A stretch of 64,000 nt of DNA from Hortaea werneckii (GCA_037044905.1 JBAOKB010000090.1:1-64000), one strand, 5' to 3'; numbered from the stretch's first letter, positions 10,877 through 20,188 are shown. A program made the numbers and translations. Notes: a model not told the origin generated them from the letters alone.

Positions 10877-10889
10877 CCATCCCCCTTTC
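10877..10889 (-). other. Polypurine tract of the Gypsy element
   Basis: On the minus strand this is GAAAGGGGGATGG directly before the 3' LTR, the expected position and composition of the plus-strand primer for reverse transcription. Confidence 0.8.
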
Positions 10890-10973
10890 AGCCTAGCTTC
10901 GTCCCTGAAGCTTATGATGTCGCTGTCCCCCGCGTTCCTTTTGTAACAGTTTGTAGCAGTCTTTCTTCCTACG

Positions 10974-11486
10974 ATGTCTCTGCAACCAGAAACTTCTTCT
11001 TCCAAGAAAAGACGCTCGCGTCTGGCTGCCGAAATTGAAAGGAACGGTCGTCCTGTCTTCTTCCCGTGTGAACGTTGTTCTACACACAACCATCTTTGCA
11101 TCATCATGTCGAACTCAACCAACCTTCGGTGTTCCGAATGCGTCCGTCAAGGCAAGAAATGCGTCAACATGTCTTGGGAATCCTTAGACCGAACTCGGGA
11201 GGAGTACCAGCGCAAGGTGGATGAGGATGAAGAGTTGTTGGCTACCGTGATGGCTCGGTTAATGCGAAACAAGAAGATCCTTCGTCAAGCTGAAGGTCGG
11301 GCGGCTCGGAAAGCCGAATGCCTTGCGTCGGAAATGGATGCAGAGGGCGCGTTTGAGGCTGAAGAGAATTGTCCTGCGGCGGCTGCTACTGTGGGCCTTA
11401 CTCCCCTGATGATGGAGACCCTGGGGAATATGGATCAATCCCTTTCCTTCTCCGGTGGTACTGGTGTAGCAACTTCGGGCAATTAA
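10974..11486 (+). CDS. Opposite-strand zinc-cluster/coiled-coil protein carried by the retrotransposon
   Basis: A 170-aa ORF on the strand opposite gag-pol. It starts 98 bp inside the 3' LTR and overlaps the 3' end of pol tail-to-tail by 89 nt. The N-terminus is basic (SKKRRSR), followed by six cysteines in the pattern CX2CX6CX10CX2CX6C (from CERC to GKKC), which fits Zn(II)2Cys6 spacing although the first loop lacks the usual basic residues. A charged helical region (SWESLDRTREEY onward, about residues 62-115) looks like a coiled coil, then an Ala/Ser/Gly-rich tail. I recall similar proteins among fungal hypotheticals but know no function. Its promoter would lie in the LTR, which has a CCAAT box in the right orientation. 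Possible roles: regulator of the element or a captured host regulator. Confidence 0.72.
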   Translation: MSLQPETSSSKKRRSRLAAEIERNGRPVFFPCERCSTHNHLCIIMSNSTNLRCSECVRQGKKCVNMSWESLDRTREEYQRKVDEDEELLATVMARLMRNKKILRQAEGRAARKAECLASEMDAEGAFEAEENCPAAAATVGLTPLMMETLGNMDQSLSFSGGTGVATSGN

Positions 11487-14400
11487 GATTGGTAAGTGGT
11501 TCCCATGTATTTTCGTCGCTGGGGTATCCTTTCCACTTGATGAGGTATCGCTGACTATTCCTGTCGTAGTCTACGATCTTTTCGACTTCATACTCGTCGT
11601 CTTCTTGCTCCTGGTAGTGGAACGTGGTTTGCAGCGTGGCGCTGGGGTGTGCGGGTTCCAACAAGGATATGTGGAACACTGGATGGATCTTTGCGTCCGG
11701 TGGAAGCTCGAGTCGGTAGCTGACTGTGCCCTTCTGTTCGGCAATCAAAAATGGTCCGACTTTGACGTGATCCAGTTTCTTCGTTCTTCGCTTTGTTTTC
11801 AGGTTCTTCGTCAGAAGATATACCTTATCCCCCTTCTTAAGTTGAGGTGCCGTTTTTGATTCTTTGAATCTCTGTTTCTGGATTCGCTGTTGCGAATGTC
11901 GGATTGCATCTCGGGCTGTGGTGTGTGCCTTCTGCAATTCCTCTGCCATTATTATGGCTTTGTCGGCTTTTATTGATGTTCTCGGTTCCATGAACATGTT
12001 GGGTGCTTTTCCATAATTAAGGAAAAATGGCGATTCTCTCGTTGTCTCTGATGCGTTATTGTTTAACGCCAGTTGCGCCATTGGTAACAATGAAACCCAA
12101 TTGTTTTGTGCGTAATTGACGTAGTGCCGTAAATATGCTTCGAGTGACTGATTTGTCCTTTCAGTCTGACCATCTGTCTCTGGGTGGAATGCTGTCGATA
12201 ACTTGTGCTTGATTCCAATTTGTCCCATAAGAGATTTCCAGAAATTCGATGTGAACAGCTTATCTCTGTCTGTGATGAAGCTTTCTGGAATTCCATGATG
12301 TCTGATTAGCCTGTCCAGTACGAGGTATGCGAGTTCCATAGCTGCCATTGATTCCTTGCACGGTATGAAATGTGCATACTTGGTCAAGGTGTCTACCATG
12401 ACAAGTATTGAATCGTAGACGACTCCTGTTGCGGGGTCCTTGGATGCCGGTAACTTCGTGATGAAGTCCATTGTGACTTCTCTCCATGGTGTATCCGAGG
12501 GTTCTCGGAACTGGAGATTGCCATATTTCGCATGTCGTGATGCCTTATTCTTCTGGCAACTGTCGCACTGTTTGATGTAGTCGGCAACCTTCTTCCGCAT
12601 CTGTGGGAAGGTAAAGTTTCGTCTAATCAAATCTGTTGTTCTGGCTATTCCTGGGTGTCCTGTTGTTTGGCTATCATGGTGGTCTTTGATGCATTCGTGT
12701 TCCTTTGCTGGTGGAACCTGGTACTTCCCATGTTCGATGGGGAACTCTTCTTGTTCATCTCGTAGAACTCGGAGTATGTTGTTAAACTCTTGTGTATCTG
12801 TGGTAAGGCTTCCGTCCTTGTTGACTTTGAGCAATGTTTTCTTGTTCTGCTCCTTGCCTTCCATGTAGTCGCTTCTTCTGCTTAGCGCATCTGCGCGCCC
12901 ATTGTCTTTTCCTGGTGTATACTGGATATCGAACTTGTATTGTCCGAGTAGCTCTGACCATCTACAATGTCGACGTGATAGATCCTTGGTAGTTGTAAAG
13001 TATTGAAGGTTCTTGTGGTCGGTGTATATCGTCAGTCCTGTAGCTCCTTCGCAGTAAACTCTCCAGTGTCGCAATGCTGCAACAATCGCTAACAGTTCTT
13101 TGTCGTAAATCTCGTAGTTCTGTTCCGCTGGCGTCATTTTCCTTGAGTAATACGCCACTGGGTGTCTTTTGCCATCATGTTCTTGAGTGATGCAAGCACC
13201 TATTGCTAAGTCGGATGCGTCGGTTTCGACTTGTACTGGTTTCTTCGTATCGAATAGCATGAGTGTTGGTGACTGTATACATGCTTTCTTGAGTTGTTGG
13301 AATGCTTTCTGTTGTTTCTCCGTCCATACGAACTTGGTGTCCTTCTTCGTAAGACTCGTGAGTGGGATTGCAAGTTTGGAGTATCCTTCAACAAACTTTC
13401 TGTTGTAGTTCGCGAGTCCCAGAAAGGCTTGGATTTCTGTGACGTTCTTCGGTGTTGGCCATTCCTTGATGGATTGTACTTTCTTTGGGTCCATCTTGAT
13501 TCCAGTAGTATTGATGATGAATCCTAGGAATTCGATTTCCTTCTTGTAGAATTCACATTTCTCGGGTGCGGTCTTGAAGTCCACTGTGCTAAGTCGTTCT
13601 AGCACTGCTTGTACGTCTTTGGTGTGTTGTTCTCGGCTTCCGCGGGTGAAGATTAAGATGTCATCGACATAGGCTATCGTTGTAATGTCGAGTAGGTCTC
13701 GTAACACATCGTTGACGAGTTGCTGACACGTCGCTGGGGCGTTCGTAAGTCCCATTGGCATGACTCGAAATTGATAGAGTCCATAGCGCGTCCTGAAGGC
13801 TGTTTTCCATTCTTCTCCCTTAGCCATTCGTACGGCGTAGAATGCGTCTCGTAGATCAATCTTGGAATACCAGTTTGCTCCGGTAAGTCGATCTTGCATT
13901 TCTTCGATGTTAGGTAGTGGATATCGGTTCTTGACCGTGACTTCATTGAGTCGTCGATAGTCGATTACCATTCGCAGTTTTCCTCCTTTCTTTGGAACGA
14001 ACATTGCTGGTGAAGCGGCTGGCGATTGAGATTTCTCTATCCATCCCTTGTCGCTCTTTTCTTTCAGCCATCGTCGTTGCTCTTCGAGCTCTTTTTCGGA
14101 TAACCTGTATAGTGGCCCCCATGGTGGATCTTTGCCGGGCTGAAGTTGTATTCGGTGATCCCATGGTTGATGTCTAGGTAAGGCGGCTAATCCTTCCTCT
14201 TCCTGGAAGAGCGGTTTCCATTTCTTAAACTCTTCAGGGATCTCTGGAGGTGCGTTAGTTCTCCTTTTATCTCTCACCTCGTGACCTGGCTGGGCTGGCT
14301 CAGTGTCTGTGGAGACCATCTCCTTGCCGTTTTTGTCGGAGTATGTTATCGGTTGACGTTCTAATTCGCAGAACTGTCTTTCCTCATCTACCATCGCACG

Positions 14401-14907
14401 CTGTCGATGTATAGGGTGGATGTCGGTAGCGCAACCGCATCGCTCAAACTTGAGTACTCTTTTCCTCCAATCTATCAGAGGGTTGTGCTTTTCCAACCAA
14501 GGTGTCCCCATCACGATGTCGTGACTGGCCATGTCAACGATATCCAGGCTGACAGTCTCGTGGTGCTGTTGGATAGCTAGGACTAGCGGCATTGTTTCGC
14601 TGTCCACTTCGGATAGGGATGATCCATCTGCGACCATCAACTCGTATCCGCCGTCTTTCTTTCGTCGGGTGGCGATCCCGTTTCGCTGGACAAAGCTGGT
14701 CGATATAAAGTTTCCGCTGGCTCCGGAATCGATCATAGCTTGTGTCGTATGTCCATTGACAATGCATTTGGTACGGAATACCGGTGCTGCTGATGCTGTG
14801 GGAGCTTCGATAATGTTTACTTCCTGGCGACTGCTCCTGTCGGCAGGGATCCTTCGTTTTTTGAATAGTATCCTGGCGAGTTGGCATCTTCGAGACAGAC
14901 TTCCCAA
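11398..14907 (-). CDS. pol: Pol polyprotein: protease, RT, RNase H, integrase, chromodomain
   Basis: An open frame of 1,169 codons, almost certainly entered by -1 frameshifting from gag rather than by its own ATG. Aspartic protease DSGAS at residues 60-64; reverse transcriptase with the LPNIEEM, SKIDLRDAF and FRVMPMGLTNAP motifs and catalytic YVDD at 413-416; RNase H (TDASD, DKELLAIV, YTDHKNL); integrase with an HHCC zinc region (HPG...CDSCQKNK) and D-D-E segments (TMDFITKLP, ITDRDKLF, HPETDGQTE); and a C-terminal chromodomain (YEVEKIVDY, YLIKWKGYP, NTWEP). The chromodomain is expected to steer integration to heterochromatin, which fits insertion in an AT-rich RIP block. No inactivating mutation seen. 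Confidence 0.95.
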   Translation of the reverse strand: MGSLSRRCQLARILFKKRRIPADRSSRQEVNIIEAPTASAAPVFRTKCIVNGHTTQAMIDSGASGNFISTSFVQRNGIATRRKKDGGYELMVADGSSLSEVDSETMPLVLAIQQHHETVSLDIVDMASHDIVMGTPWLEKHNPLIDWRKRVLKFERCGCATDIHPIHRQRAMVDEERQFCELERQPITYSDKNGKEMVSTDTEPAQPGHEVRDKRRTNAPPEIPEEFKKWKPLFQEEEGLAALPRHQPWDHRIQLQPGKDPPWGPLYRLSEKELEEQRRWLKEKSDKGWIEKSQSPAASPAMFVPKKGGKLRMVIDYRRLNEVTVKNRYPLPNIEEMQDRLTGANWYSKIDLRDAFYAVRMAKGEEWKTAFRTRYGLYQFRVMPMGLTNAPATCQQLVNDVLRDLLDITTIAYVDDILIFTRGSREQHTKDVQAVLERLSTVDFKTAPEKCEFYKKEIEFLGFIINTTGIKMDPKKVQSIKEWPTPKNVTEIQAFLGLANYNRKFVEGYSKLAIPLTSLTKKDTKFVWTEKQQKAFQQLKKACIQSPTLMLFDTKKPVQVETDASDLAIGACITQEHDGKRHPVAYYSRKMTPAEQNYEIYDKELLAIVAALRHWRVYCEGATGLTIYTDHKNLQYFTTTKDLSRRHCRWSELLGQYKFDIQYTPGKDNGRADALSRRSDYMEGKEQNKKTLLKVNKDGSLTTDTQEFNNILRVLRDEQEEFPIEHGKYQVPPAKEHECIKDHHDSQTTGHPGIARTTDLIRRNFTFPQMRKKVADYIKQCDSCQKNKASRHAKYGNLQFREPSDTPWREVTMDFITKLPASKDPATGVVYDSILVMVDTLTKYAHFIPCKESMAAMELAYLVLDRLIRHHGIPESFITDRDKLFTSNFWKSLMGQIGIKHKLSTAFHPETDGQTERTNQSLEAYLRHYVNYAQNNWVSLLPMAQLALNNNASETTRESPFFLNYGKAPNMFMEPRTSIKADKAIIMAEELQKAHTTARDAIRHSQQRIQKQRFKESKTAPQLKKGDKVYLLTKNLKTKRRTKKLDHVKVGPFLIAEQKGTVSYRLELPPDAKIHPVFHISLLEPAHPSATLQTTFHYQEQEDDEYEVEKIVDYDRNSQRYLIKWKGYPSDENTWEPLTNLNCPKLLHQYHRRRKGIDPYSPGSPSSGE

Positions 14908-16832
14908 TCAAGGGGTCCATGTCGTGGGCCTAGGATAACCTTTCCTTGTGTCATTGATACCTTGATTTGTCCTTTGACAGTGGCTTTGACGTGCCCTAGT
15001 ATCATGTTTCTCCATATTGGTAGTTGCACTGGTGGTCCCATGGGCTTCAGTTCCCATTGTTTTGTGGACTCAGTCAATTTGTGCCGCATTGCCTCCAACG
15101 ATATGAGGTCTTCTTGATAGGCTTCCTGGATTCGGTGTAATTCATGTAGTCGTGCCTTAACGATCTGGATTCGTTCTCTAACACTTCTGGGAATATGGAT
15201 TCCATCGGGTGTGCCATAACTTCCATCGGATTGGAATGTACTTCCAATTGGTGGTCGTTCTTGCACGTGTGCTGCGGCGTCGTAGTCGACGTTGACAAGT
15301 CGGTAATTCCAGAACATTGCTCTAATTCGGTTGAGCATGTTGTCGAATTCGATTGGGTGCAGTCGTCGTTTCCCTTGGATCTGTGGGAATACGGTTTCAA
15401 ATTGGTTCGCGATGAAGAGGATCATTCTCCGAGCTGGTCCTGCTCCTGAGACTTCGAAATGATATAGTTCGAGGTCGTCGGGTTCATCGTCGTCGGTATA
15501 TTCTTCTTCAGATGAATCGTTATCCGTCGTGGCGACTGTTTGGGCGATCATTTGTAGTTGTTCCAGGTTTGGTCCCGTTAGTTCTGGTTCGGTATCGTTG
15601 TTTGGTGGAGATTCTTCTTCTCCCAGCAGTTCTTCTTCCTGCTCGGGGGGTGTATTTTCTTGCAGAGTTGCGTCCTCCCAATTGAATGGTGGTGGAGACC
15701 TTCCTCTCCGGGAATTTCCTAAGTCTCTCATCTGCTGTAGCGGCTGGCCTCGTACCATCGCGTTAAATTCCATCCTAGCCTTACGTGGCTTCTTGGGATA
15801 GTGACCACTTGCTAGCTTGTCTGAGTCATGGGTTTTACAGTAGTCGTCGTAACAACCCGTCCAATGCATAGCCTTATGGTCTGGTTCCGTCTTCGGTTCC
15901 TTAACGAGTTTTGATACATCGTAGGCGCCTCGTCCATCGTTTGCTTCGTTGATGGGTTCCTTCACTAGCATCATGTTGAGCTGCTCCTGCGGTCGCACCT
16001 TTCGTCCGCGGCAGTCTCGTGCGTAATGCCCTATCTTGTGGCAGTTGTAGCACTCCGGTCCTTCTCGTTTCTTTCCTCTGTTGTTGTTCCCTTGGAACTT
16101 CCCTTTTCCCTTGGCTCCTCGCATGCCTTTTCCTTTTGGCTTGCGCTGGATAATATCCAATTCCATGGCGTCCGGATCGCGACGAGACCCTCCAGTCCAG
16201 CTGGTAGAGTTGTAGCCAGATCGTCCGCGATACTGTCCATTATGGCGTTTTTCCATCTTCCTCTCGTAGAGCCTATCGTCAATTTCGATAGCATCCTGAA
16301 TCATCAGTTCGAGAGTGTCGTGAGATGCACCTGAGCGCATGAGTTCATCCTTGACGTCGTCCTTGAGTCCAGTGTAATACATAGTGAGTAAGGCTTGGTC
16401 ATCCCACCCAGTTTTGCCTGAATACTCCCTGAACTTGGCGGTGTATTGCGAAGTAGACGTCTTCTGTTTCAAGTGTTGGATAACTCGGATGGCGACTTGT
16501 TTTTCGTTACTCAACCCATAAATATTTCGAATGGCTTTGACATAATTGTCCCAGCTGTTGAAGATTCCTTCGGTGTCGATGTTCTGGTGCAAGACTTCGT
16601 GCAACCTAGGTCGAATCCATTGTTGGACTTGTCCCCTAAGGTAAGAGGATGCAAGTAAGGTCTTCTTGGGATCCTGGGTGATGTTTTCGAAACGAAAGTA
16701 AAGTGCCATTTGGTTGAGCCAATCGTCGAGCTTCGATCGATCGCCATAGTAATAGTCCGGTCTGGCGACTTTGATATTGTTGTCGTGGGTACGCTGCTGA
16801 ACGCTGGTGTCTCGGTTCTCGGATGGAGCCAT
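14817..16832 (-). CDS. gag: Gag with CCHC zinc knuckle and long acidic C-terminal extension
   Basis: A 671-aa ORF starting 39 nt inside the 5' LTR (the ATG gives MAPSENRD). The first ~240 residues resemble the retrotransposon gag fold (DDWLNQMALYF, QWIRPRLHEVL, TMYYTGLKDDVKDEL). A single zinc knuckle CX2CX4HX4C (CYNCHKIGHYARDC) lies near residue 262. Unusually, almost 400 residues follow the knuckle, including acidic stretches (EEELLGEEE, SSEEEYTDDDEPDD). Fungal gypsy Gags often stop soon after the knuckle. The last codons overlap the frameshift signal for pol. Confidence 0.93.
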   Translation of the reverse strand: MAPSENRDTSVQQRTHDNNIKVARPDYYYGDRSKLDDWLNQMALYFRFENITQDPKKTLLASSYLRGQVQQWIRPRLHEVLHQNIDTEGIFNSWDNYVKAIRNIYGLSNEKQVAIRVIQHLKQKTSTSQYTAKFREYSGKTGWDDQALLTMYYTGLKDDVKDELMRSGASHDTLELMIQDAIEIDDRLYERKMEKRHNGQYRGRSGYNSTSWTGGSRRDPDAMELDIIQRKPKGKGMRGAKGKGKFQGNNNRGKKREGPECYNCHKIGHYARDCRGRKVRPQEQLNMMLVKEPINEANDGRGAYDVSKLVKEPKTEPDHKAMHWTGCYDDYCKTHDSDKLASGHYPKKPRKARMEFNAMVRGQPLQQMRDLGNSRRGRSPPPFNWEDATLQENTPPEQEEELLGEEESPPNNDTEPELTGPNLEQLQMIAQTVATTDNDSSEEEYTDDDEPDDLELYHFEVSGAGPARRMILFIANQFETVFPQIQGKRRLHPIEFDNMLNRIRAMFWNYRLVNVDYDAAAHVQERPPIGSTFQSDGSYGTPDGIHIPRSVRERIQIVKARLHELHRIQEAYQEDLISLEAMRHKLTESTKQWELKPMGPPVQLPIWRNMILGHVKATVKGQIKVSMTQGKVILGPRHGPLDWEVCLEDANSPGYYSKNEGSLPTGAVARK
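14823..14862 (-). promoter_or_regulatory. Programmed -1 frameshift site: A AAA AAC plus hairpin
   Basis: On the minus strand the gag reading frame runs TCA AAA AAC, so the heptamer A AAA AAC (14862-14856) is in the exact zero-frame register for tandem -1 slippage. After an 8-nt spacer comes a hairpin (14847-14823): CCTG, C, CGAC pairing with GTCG, C, CAGG, giving two 4-bp helices around one C-C mismatch with a 7-nt loop. The gag stop codon follows immediately (14817-14819). Slipping -1 leads straight into the pol frame (KKRRIPADRS). Slippery site, spacer and stem agree with known retroelement signals. Confidence 0.9.
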
Positions 16833-16871
16833 TGTTGTCTGAGGTACAAAGTTCCTTGAGGGTGTTCAAAG
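16833..16871 (-). other. Leader and putative primer-binding region of the Gypsy element
   Basis: Only 39 nt separate the 5' LTR from the gag ATG. The first bases after the LTR on the minus strand read CTTTGAACACCCTC, not the TGG expected for priming by a tRNA 3' CCA end. UUGAACAC here is complementary to GUGUUCAA in the LTR transcript, which hints at Tf1/Maggy-style self-priming, but eight bases could be chance. Confidence 0.45.
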
Positions 16872-17273
16872 TGTTGCGACCCTACGAAGTAGTGTCACGG
16901 GTTTAGAGCTCTTTGGAACAGATGTGTCAAGACAACTGGGTTGTGGGATAACTGATTGTGACAAGGCTGTTGGGTCTCTACCTAACAGTCGGATTGCAAC
17001 ATGAGTTGAACACACGAACTCCTAATGAGAAACGTGCCTAGTTATATACATAAGAGATTCGTGTCTTCATGCATCTGATCGCCTGGTCGCTCAGCGATCA
17101 GTCGCTCAGTGATCGCTCGGTCGCTCGTCGACCAGTCGACCACTTGCATATATGCAGTCAGTCGCCTGCCAAGGCAGCGCTCACTTGCATACTGGTCACG
17201 TGACCCTTGTCTCCTCTGGCCCCTACTGGCCAATCGCTTCGGGTCTGACCGTCTCGTGACCGTGCTCGTAACA
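16872..17273 (-). repeat. 5' LTR of the Gypsy element (402 bp)
   Basis: Identical by eye to 10475-10876 over all 402 bp, with the same TG...CA ends. It should carry the promoter for the gag-pol transcript. No differences between the LTRs means the insertion is too young to have gathered mutations. Confidence 0.97.
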
Positions 17274-17278
17274 TTATA
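17274..17278. repeat. Target-site duplication TTATA, right copy
   Basis: Right partner of the duplication at 10470-10474. Removing the element plus one copy restores continuous AT-rich sequence TAGACTTATAGTCCTAAATC. Confidence 0.92.
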
Positions 17279-18760
17279 GTCCTAAATCTAAAGTAAAGAT
17301 TAAAAGTAGGCCTAAAGACTATATTATAGAATATATCTAGGTCTACTATATTACTAGGTTAGAGGCTACTATATATAGAAGTATTACTAAATCTACTTAC
17401 TATTAGAAATAGCTTTATCTAGATACTAGGCGTTTTTATTATAGTAGACCTAGTTAGAGTACTTACTAGAGCATATATTAGTACTAGGCTTAAGTATTTT
17501 AGTAGTAGTAGTACTTATAAGTTATATATAAGAGGTAAGAGGTATTATTACTAGTACTCTACTACTTATAGAAGAGGAGCTTAGTATTATATAATTTTTA
17601 AAGAGAGAATATAAAACTAGTAAGCCTAAAGAAAAAGTATACTTAAAACCTACCTTAGTTACTATATAACTATTTATATATTATATAAAGATTTTAACTA
17701 AAATCTATAGAATAGACTATTATAGAAATATTGTAATATAGAGGAGATATATATACTATTTATATATAAGTATATACTATATAGGGATATACCTTTAAAG
17801 AGGAGAAGTAATTAATACACCTTAGGATAGCCTTCTAGGAAAAGGGGCTAGAGTTATATACTTAGGCTATAGCGCCTATACTATAAAACCTTTACTACTT
17901 ACCTATAAATAATATAAGTAAAGTAGTAAGTAGTACTATTATAGACTAAATATTTAGTTAAGATACCTCTTTATACTATAAGATATCTAGCTCTAGGTAT
18001 TCTATATTAACTACTATTACTAATACTTCTACTATATTATAATTATTATTATTATAAAAAAGAATTAAAAAAGAAGAGATTTTAGAGTTTTATATACTAG
18101 TTATTAAAATAATAGTATATAATAATAAGTAGGTAAAATAAAAAGTATAGTATAGAAGTAAAAATATAGTAATAAAAGTAATAGAGGCTAAAAAGTTTTA
18201 ACTAGATTTAGAAATCTATAAGGTTAACTTTATTTAGAATAAAGTAAAAGTTTAAGAAAAGAAATACCCTTAACCTAAGTAAATATAAAGAAGTACTTAA
18301 GGATACTAAGTACTCTATACTAGAAAGCTAGATTTCTTAAAGTATATATAAAATAAAATCTTTATTTAATTATATATTAAAAGATAAAGAGACCTAGTTA
18401 TTAACTTAGGATCCTAATATATTTACTTTAGAAGGAGAGAGAAAAAAGAAGATATTATAATAGATAAGGCCTAAGGTAAAGTTTAGGTATTACTATATCT
18501 AAAATACTTACTATATACTAAGACTTTTTTTTAGAAGACTATTAAGTCTATTTCTTACTCCTCTATTAAACTTACTAGATATATACGAGATACTTCTATA
18601 TATATTATTTTCTTATAATAAGAAAAGCCCTTTATAGACTAGTCTATATTACTTTTATATATTAAATTAGTACTTATAGTGTCCTTACTTATATTAGTAG
18701 CTCGAGTTAGTACGTAAGGAATTATAAATTTAGTAGGGCTCTTCGATTATTGTATATAGA
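17279..18760. repeat. RIP-degraded AT-rich repeat block (right part)
   Basis: Continuation of the left block beyond the inserted retrotransposon: very AT-rich, TA-dominated, CA/TG-poor, no usable ORF. Its first ~35 bases closely match 33911-33945, so the same repeat family occurs again about 17 kb further in. Confidence 0.88.
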
Positions 18761-18763
18761 ACC

Positions 18764-18835
18764 CCTAAACCCTAACCTGCCCTACCCGCCCGCGTCTTCC
18801 GCCTTCGCGGCTAGGGTTAGAGCGGGCGGAGAAGG
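18764..18835. repeat. GC-rich boundary with interstitial telomeric repeats and inverted-repeat arm
   Basis: An abrupt GC-rich patch after the AT-rich block. It contains CCCTAAACCCTAACC, a 26-bp GC-rich word (18786-18811, core CGCGTCTTCCGCC) and then CTAGGGTTAG in the opposite sense. The 26-bp word recurs as a perfect inverted copy at 21322-21347. Confidence 0.75.
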
Positions 18836-18944
18836 GGGAAGGAGGGATGACATACTTCAAAATTATTTTACTTCTATACGTAGATAGCTGTTCGTAACTA
18901 CAAGCAATCCTTATTACGACCGTACAAGCAGATCTTCGTTGCGT

Positions 18945-20153
18945 ATGGCTTACGACGATAACCCGGCGCGAAGCCACCGGCGCCCTATTACAAGGCGATA
19001 CGACGGCGAAACACATGTCCACGAGACCGAGATTCAGCATTTTGGTAGGACCGGAAAAGTTGCGCCAGCAAGCTTGTGCTTACAACATACGACAGGTTAT
19101 TTCGCTACCGGAGCACTAGCAAGTGTCGTCTCTCGAACGGCTACCGCGCCGCTGGATCGACTGAAAATCTACTTCATTTGCCAGACAGCCAACCCTGCAA
19201 CTAGCTCTGTATCTTCTGGCCGTCGTCTGGCCGGCGTTGCGCATGCTGCCAGCAGCGTCTGGATGCAATCGACGAGGAACATCTGGCGAGTTGGTGGCAT
19301 ACGCAGCTTGTGGTCTGGAAATGGCCTTAACATCGTCAAAATGGTGCCAGAAGGTGCAACCAAGTTTGGAGTGTACGAGGTAGGTGGGCAACAGCTGTTT
19401 GAACATGGGAGACTTTGCTGATATTGCAGAGGGCTTTAGACAGCTCGAAGCTTGTTTGCCGTCCTTGAGGGCGTCGACCGCACCGAGATATCAATTTGGG
19501 CTCAAACGACGGCGGGAGGCGTTGGAGGAGTTGCTGCACAGTTTGTCTCATTCCTCAATGAAGCAGAAAGCCACAATGCGAGCGCCGACTGACCTCCCAT
19601 TAGATTTGCTGCTTATCCTGTCGACACGCTTCGATTCCGAATGCAATGTGAGATGACTGAAGTGAGGGTAAGTGGAGTGCGACTCATGAAGCAGACGGCA
19701 CGCAAAATGTGGGCGCAGGGTGGCGTGCAGTCGTTCTATCGAGGTCTATTTTGGGGCCTCGTCGGTCAATACCCGTACTCGGCCATTGATCTGACCACTT
19801 TTGAGTATGCAAAGCGCTGGTGGGTGAGGAGAAGGGAACAACAAGGCTTCACTGGGCAAGACACGCACCCAAACGCTGCGATGACCGCCGCTATAGGCGG
19901 CTTTAGCGGTGGACTCGGTGCATCTCTCGTGTGGCCTTTGAACCTCCTGCGCACCCGCCTGCAGACCACTCAAACATCTCTTCATCCGCGACAATACAAC
20001 GGCATTGCCGACGTCGCTAGACAGACCGTGGCTACAGAGGGATGGAGAGGTCTTTTTAAAGGCATCACTCCCAACCTCGTAAAGGTGGTGCCTTCCGTGG
20101 CCATCACATATACTGTCTGGGAAAAGGGAAAACAAATGATGGGCCTACCCTGA
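18945..20153 (+). CDS. Mitochondrial carrier (SLC25 family), three exons
   Basis: Exons 18945-19379, 19440-19540 and 19604-20153 give 361 aa in continuous frame with GT-AG introns of 60 and 63 nt. All three carrier signatures are present: TAPLDRLK, AYPVDTLRFR and VWPLNLLRTR, one per ~100-residue repeat, with GFSGG and GLFKG-type segments. The start SRTATAPLDRLK after GRTGK, and the general sequence, resemble the calcium-dependent ATP-Mg/Pi carriers, but there is no N-terminal EF-hand domain, so this is a short form or a different substrate class. It would sit in the mitochondrial inner membrane exchanging a nucleotide or related metabolite; the substrate cannot be read from the sequence. The ATG at 18945 is the first in frame. 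Confidence 0.85.
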
Positions 20154-20188
20154 GCGATAGCTCGCCAAAAGGAGAAATATATTTGTTA

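Larger units (their letters stand above)
10475..17273 (-). mobile_element. Intact Ty3/Gypsy chromovirus-type LTR retrotransposon
   Basis: A complete 6,799-bp element read on the minus strand: 5' LTR 16872-17273, gag 14817-16832, pol 11398-14907 (protease, reverse transcriptase, RNase H, integrase, chromodomain), polypurine tract, 3' LTR 10475-10876. The LTRs are 402 bp and identical by eye, begin TGTTG and end TAACA, and are bounded by the 5-bp target duplication TTATA (10470-10474 and 17274-17278). An additional ORF lies on the opposite strand between pol and the 3' LTR. The element shows normal CA/TG content and no stops although it sits inside RIP-destroyed DNA, so it inserted recently. 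The protease-RT-RNaseH-integrase order and terminal chromodomain define the chromovirus lineage. Confidence 0.97.
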
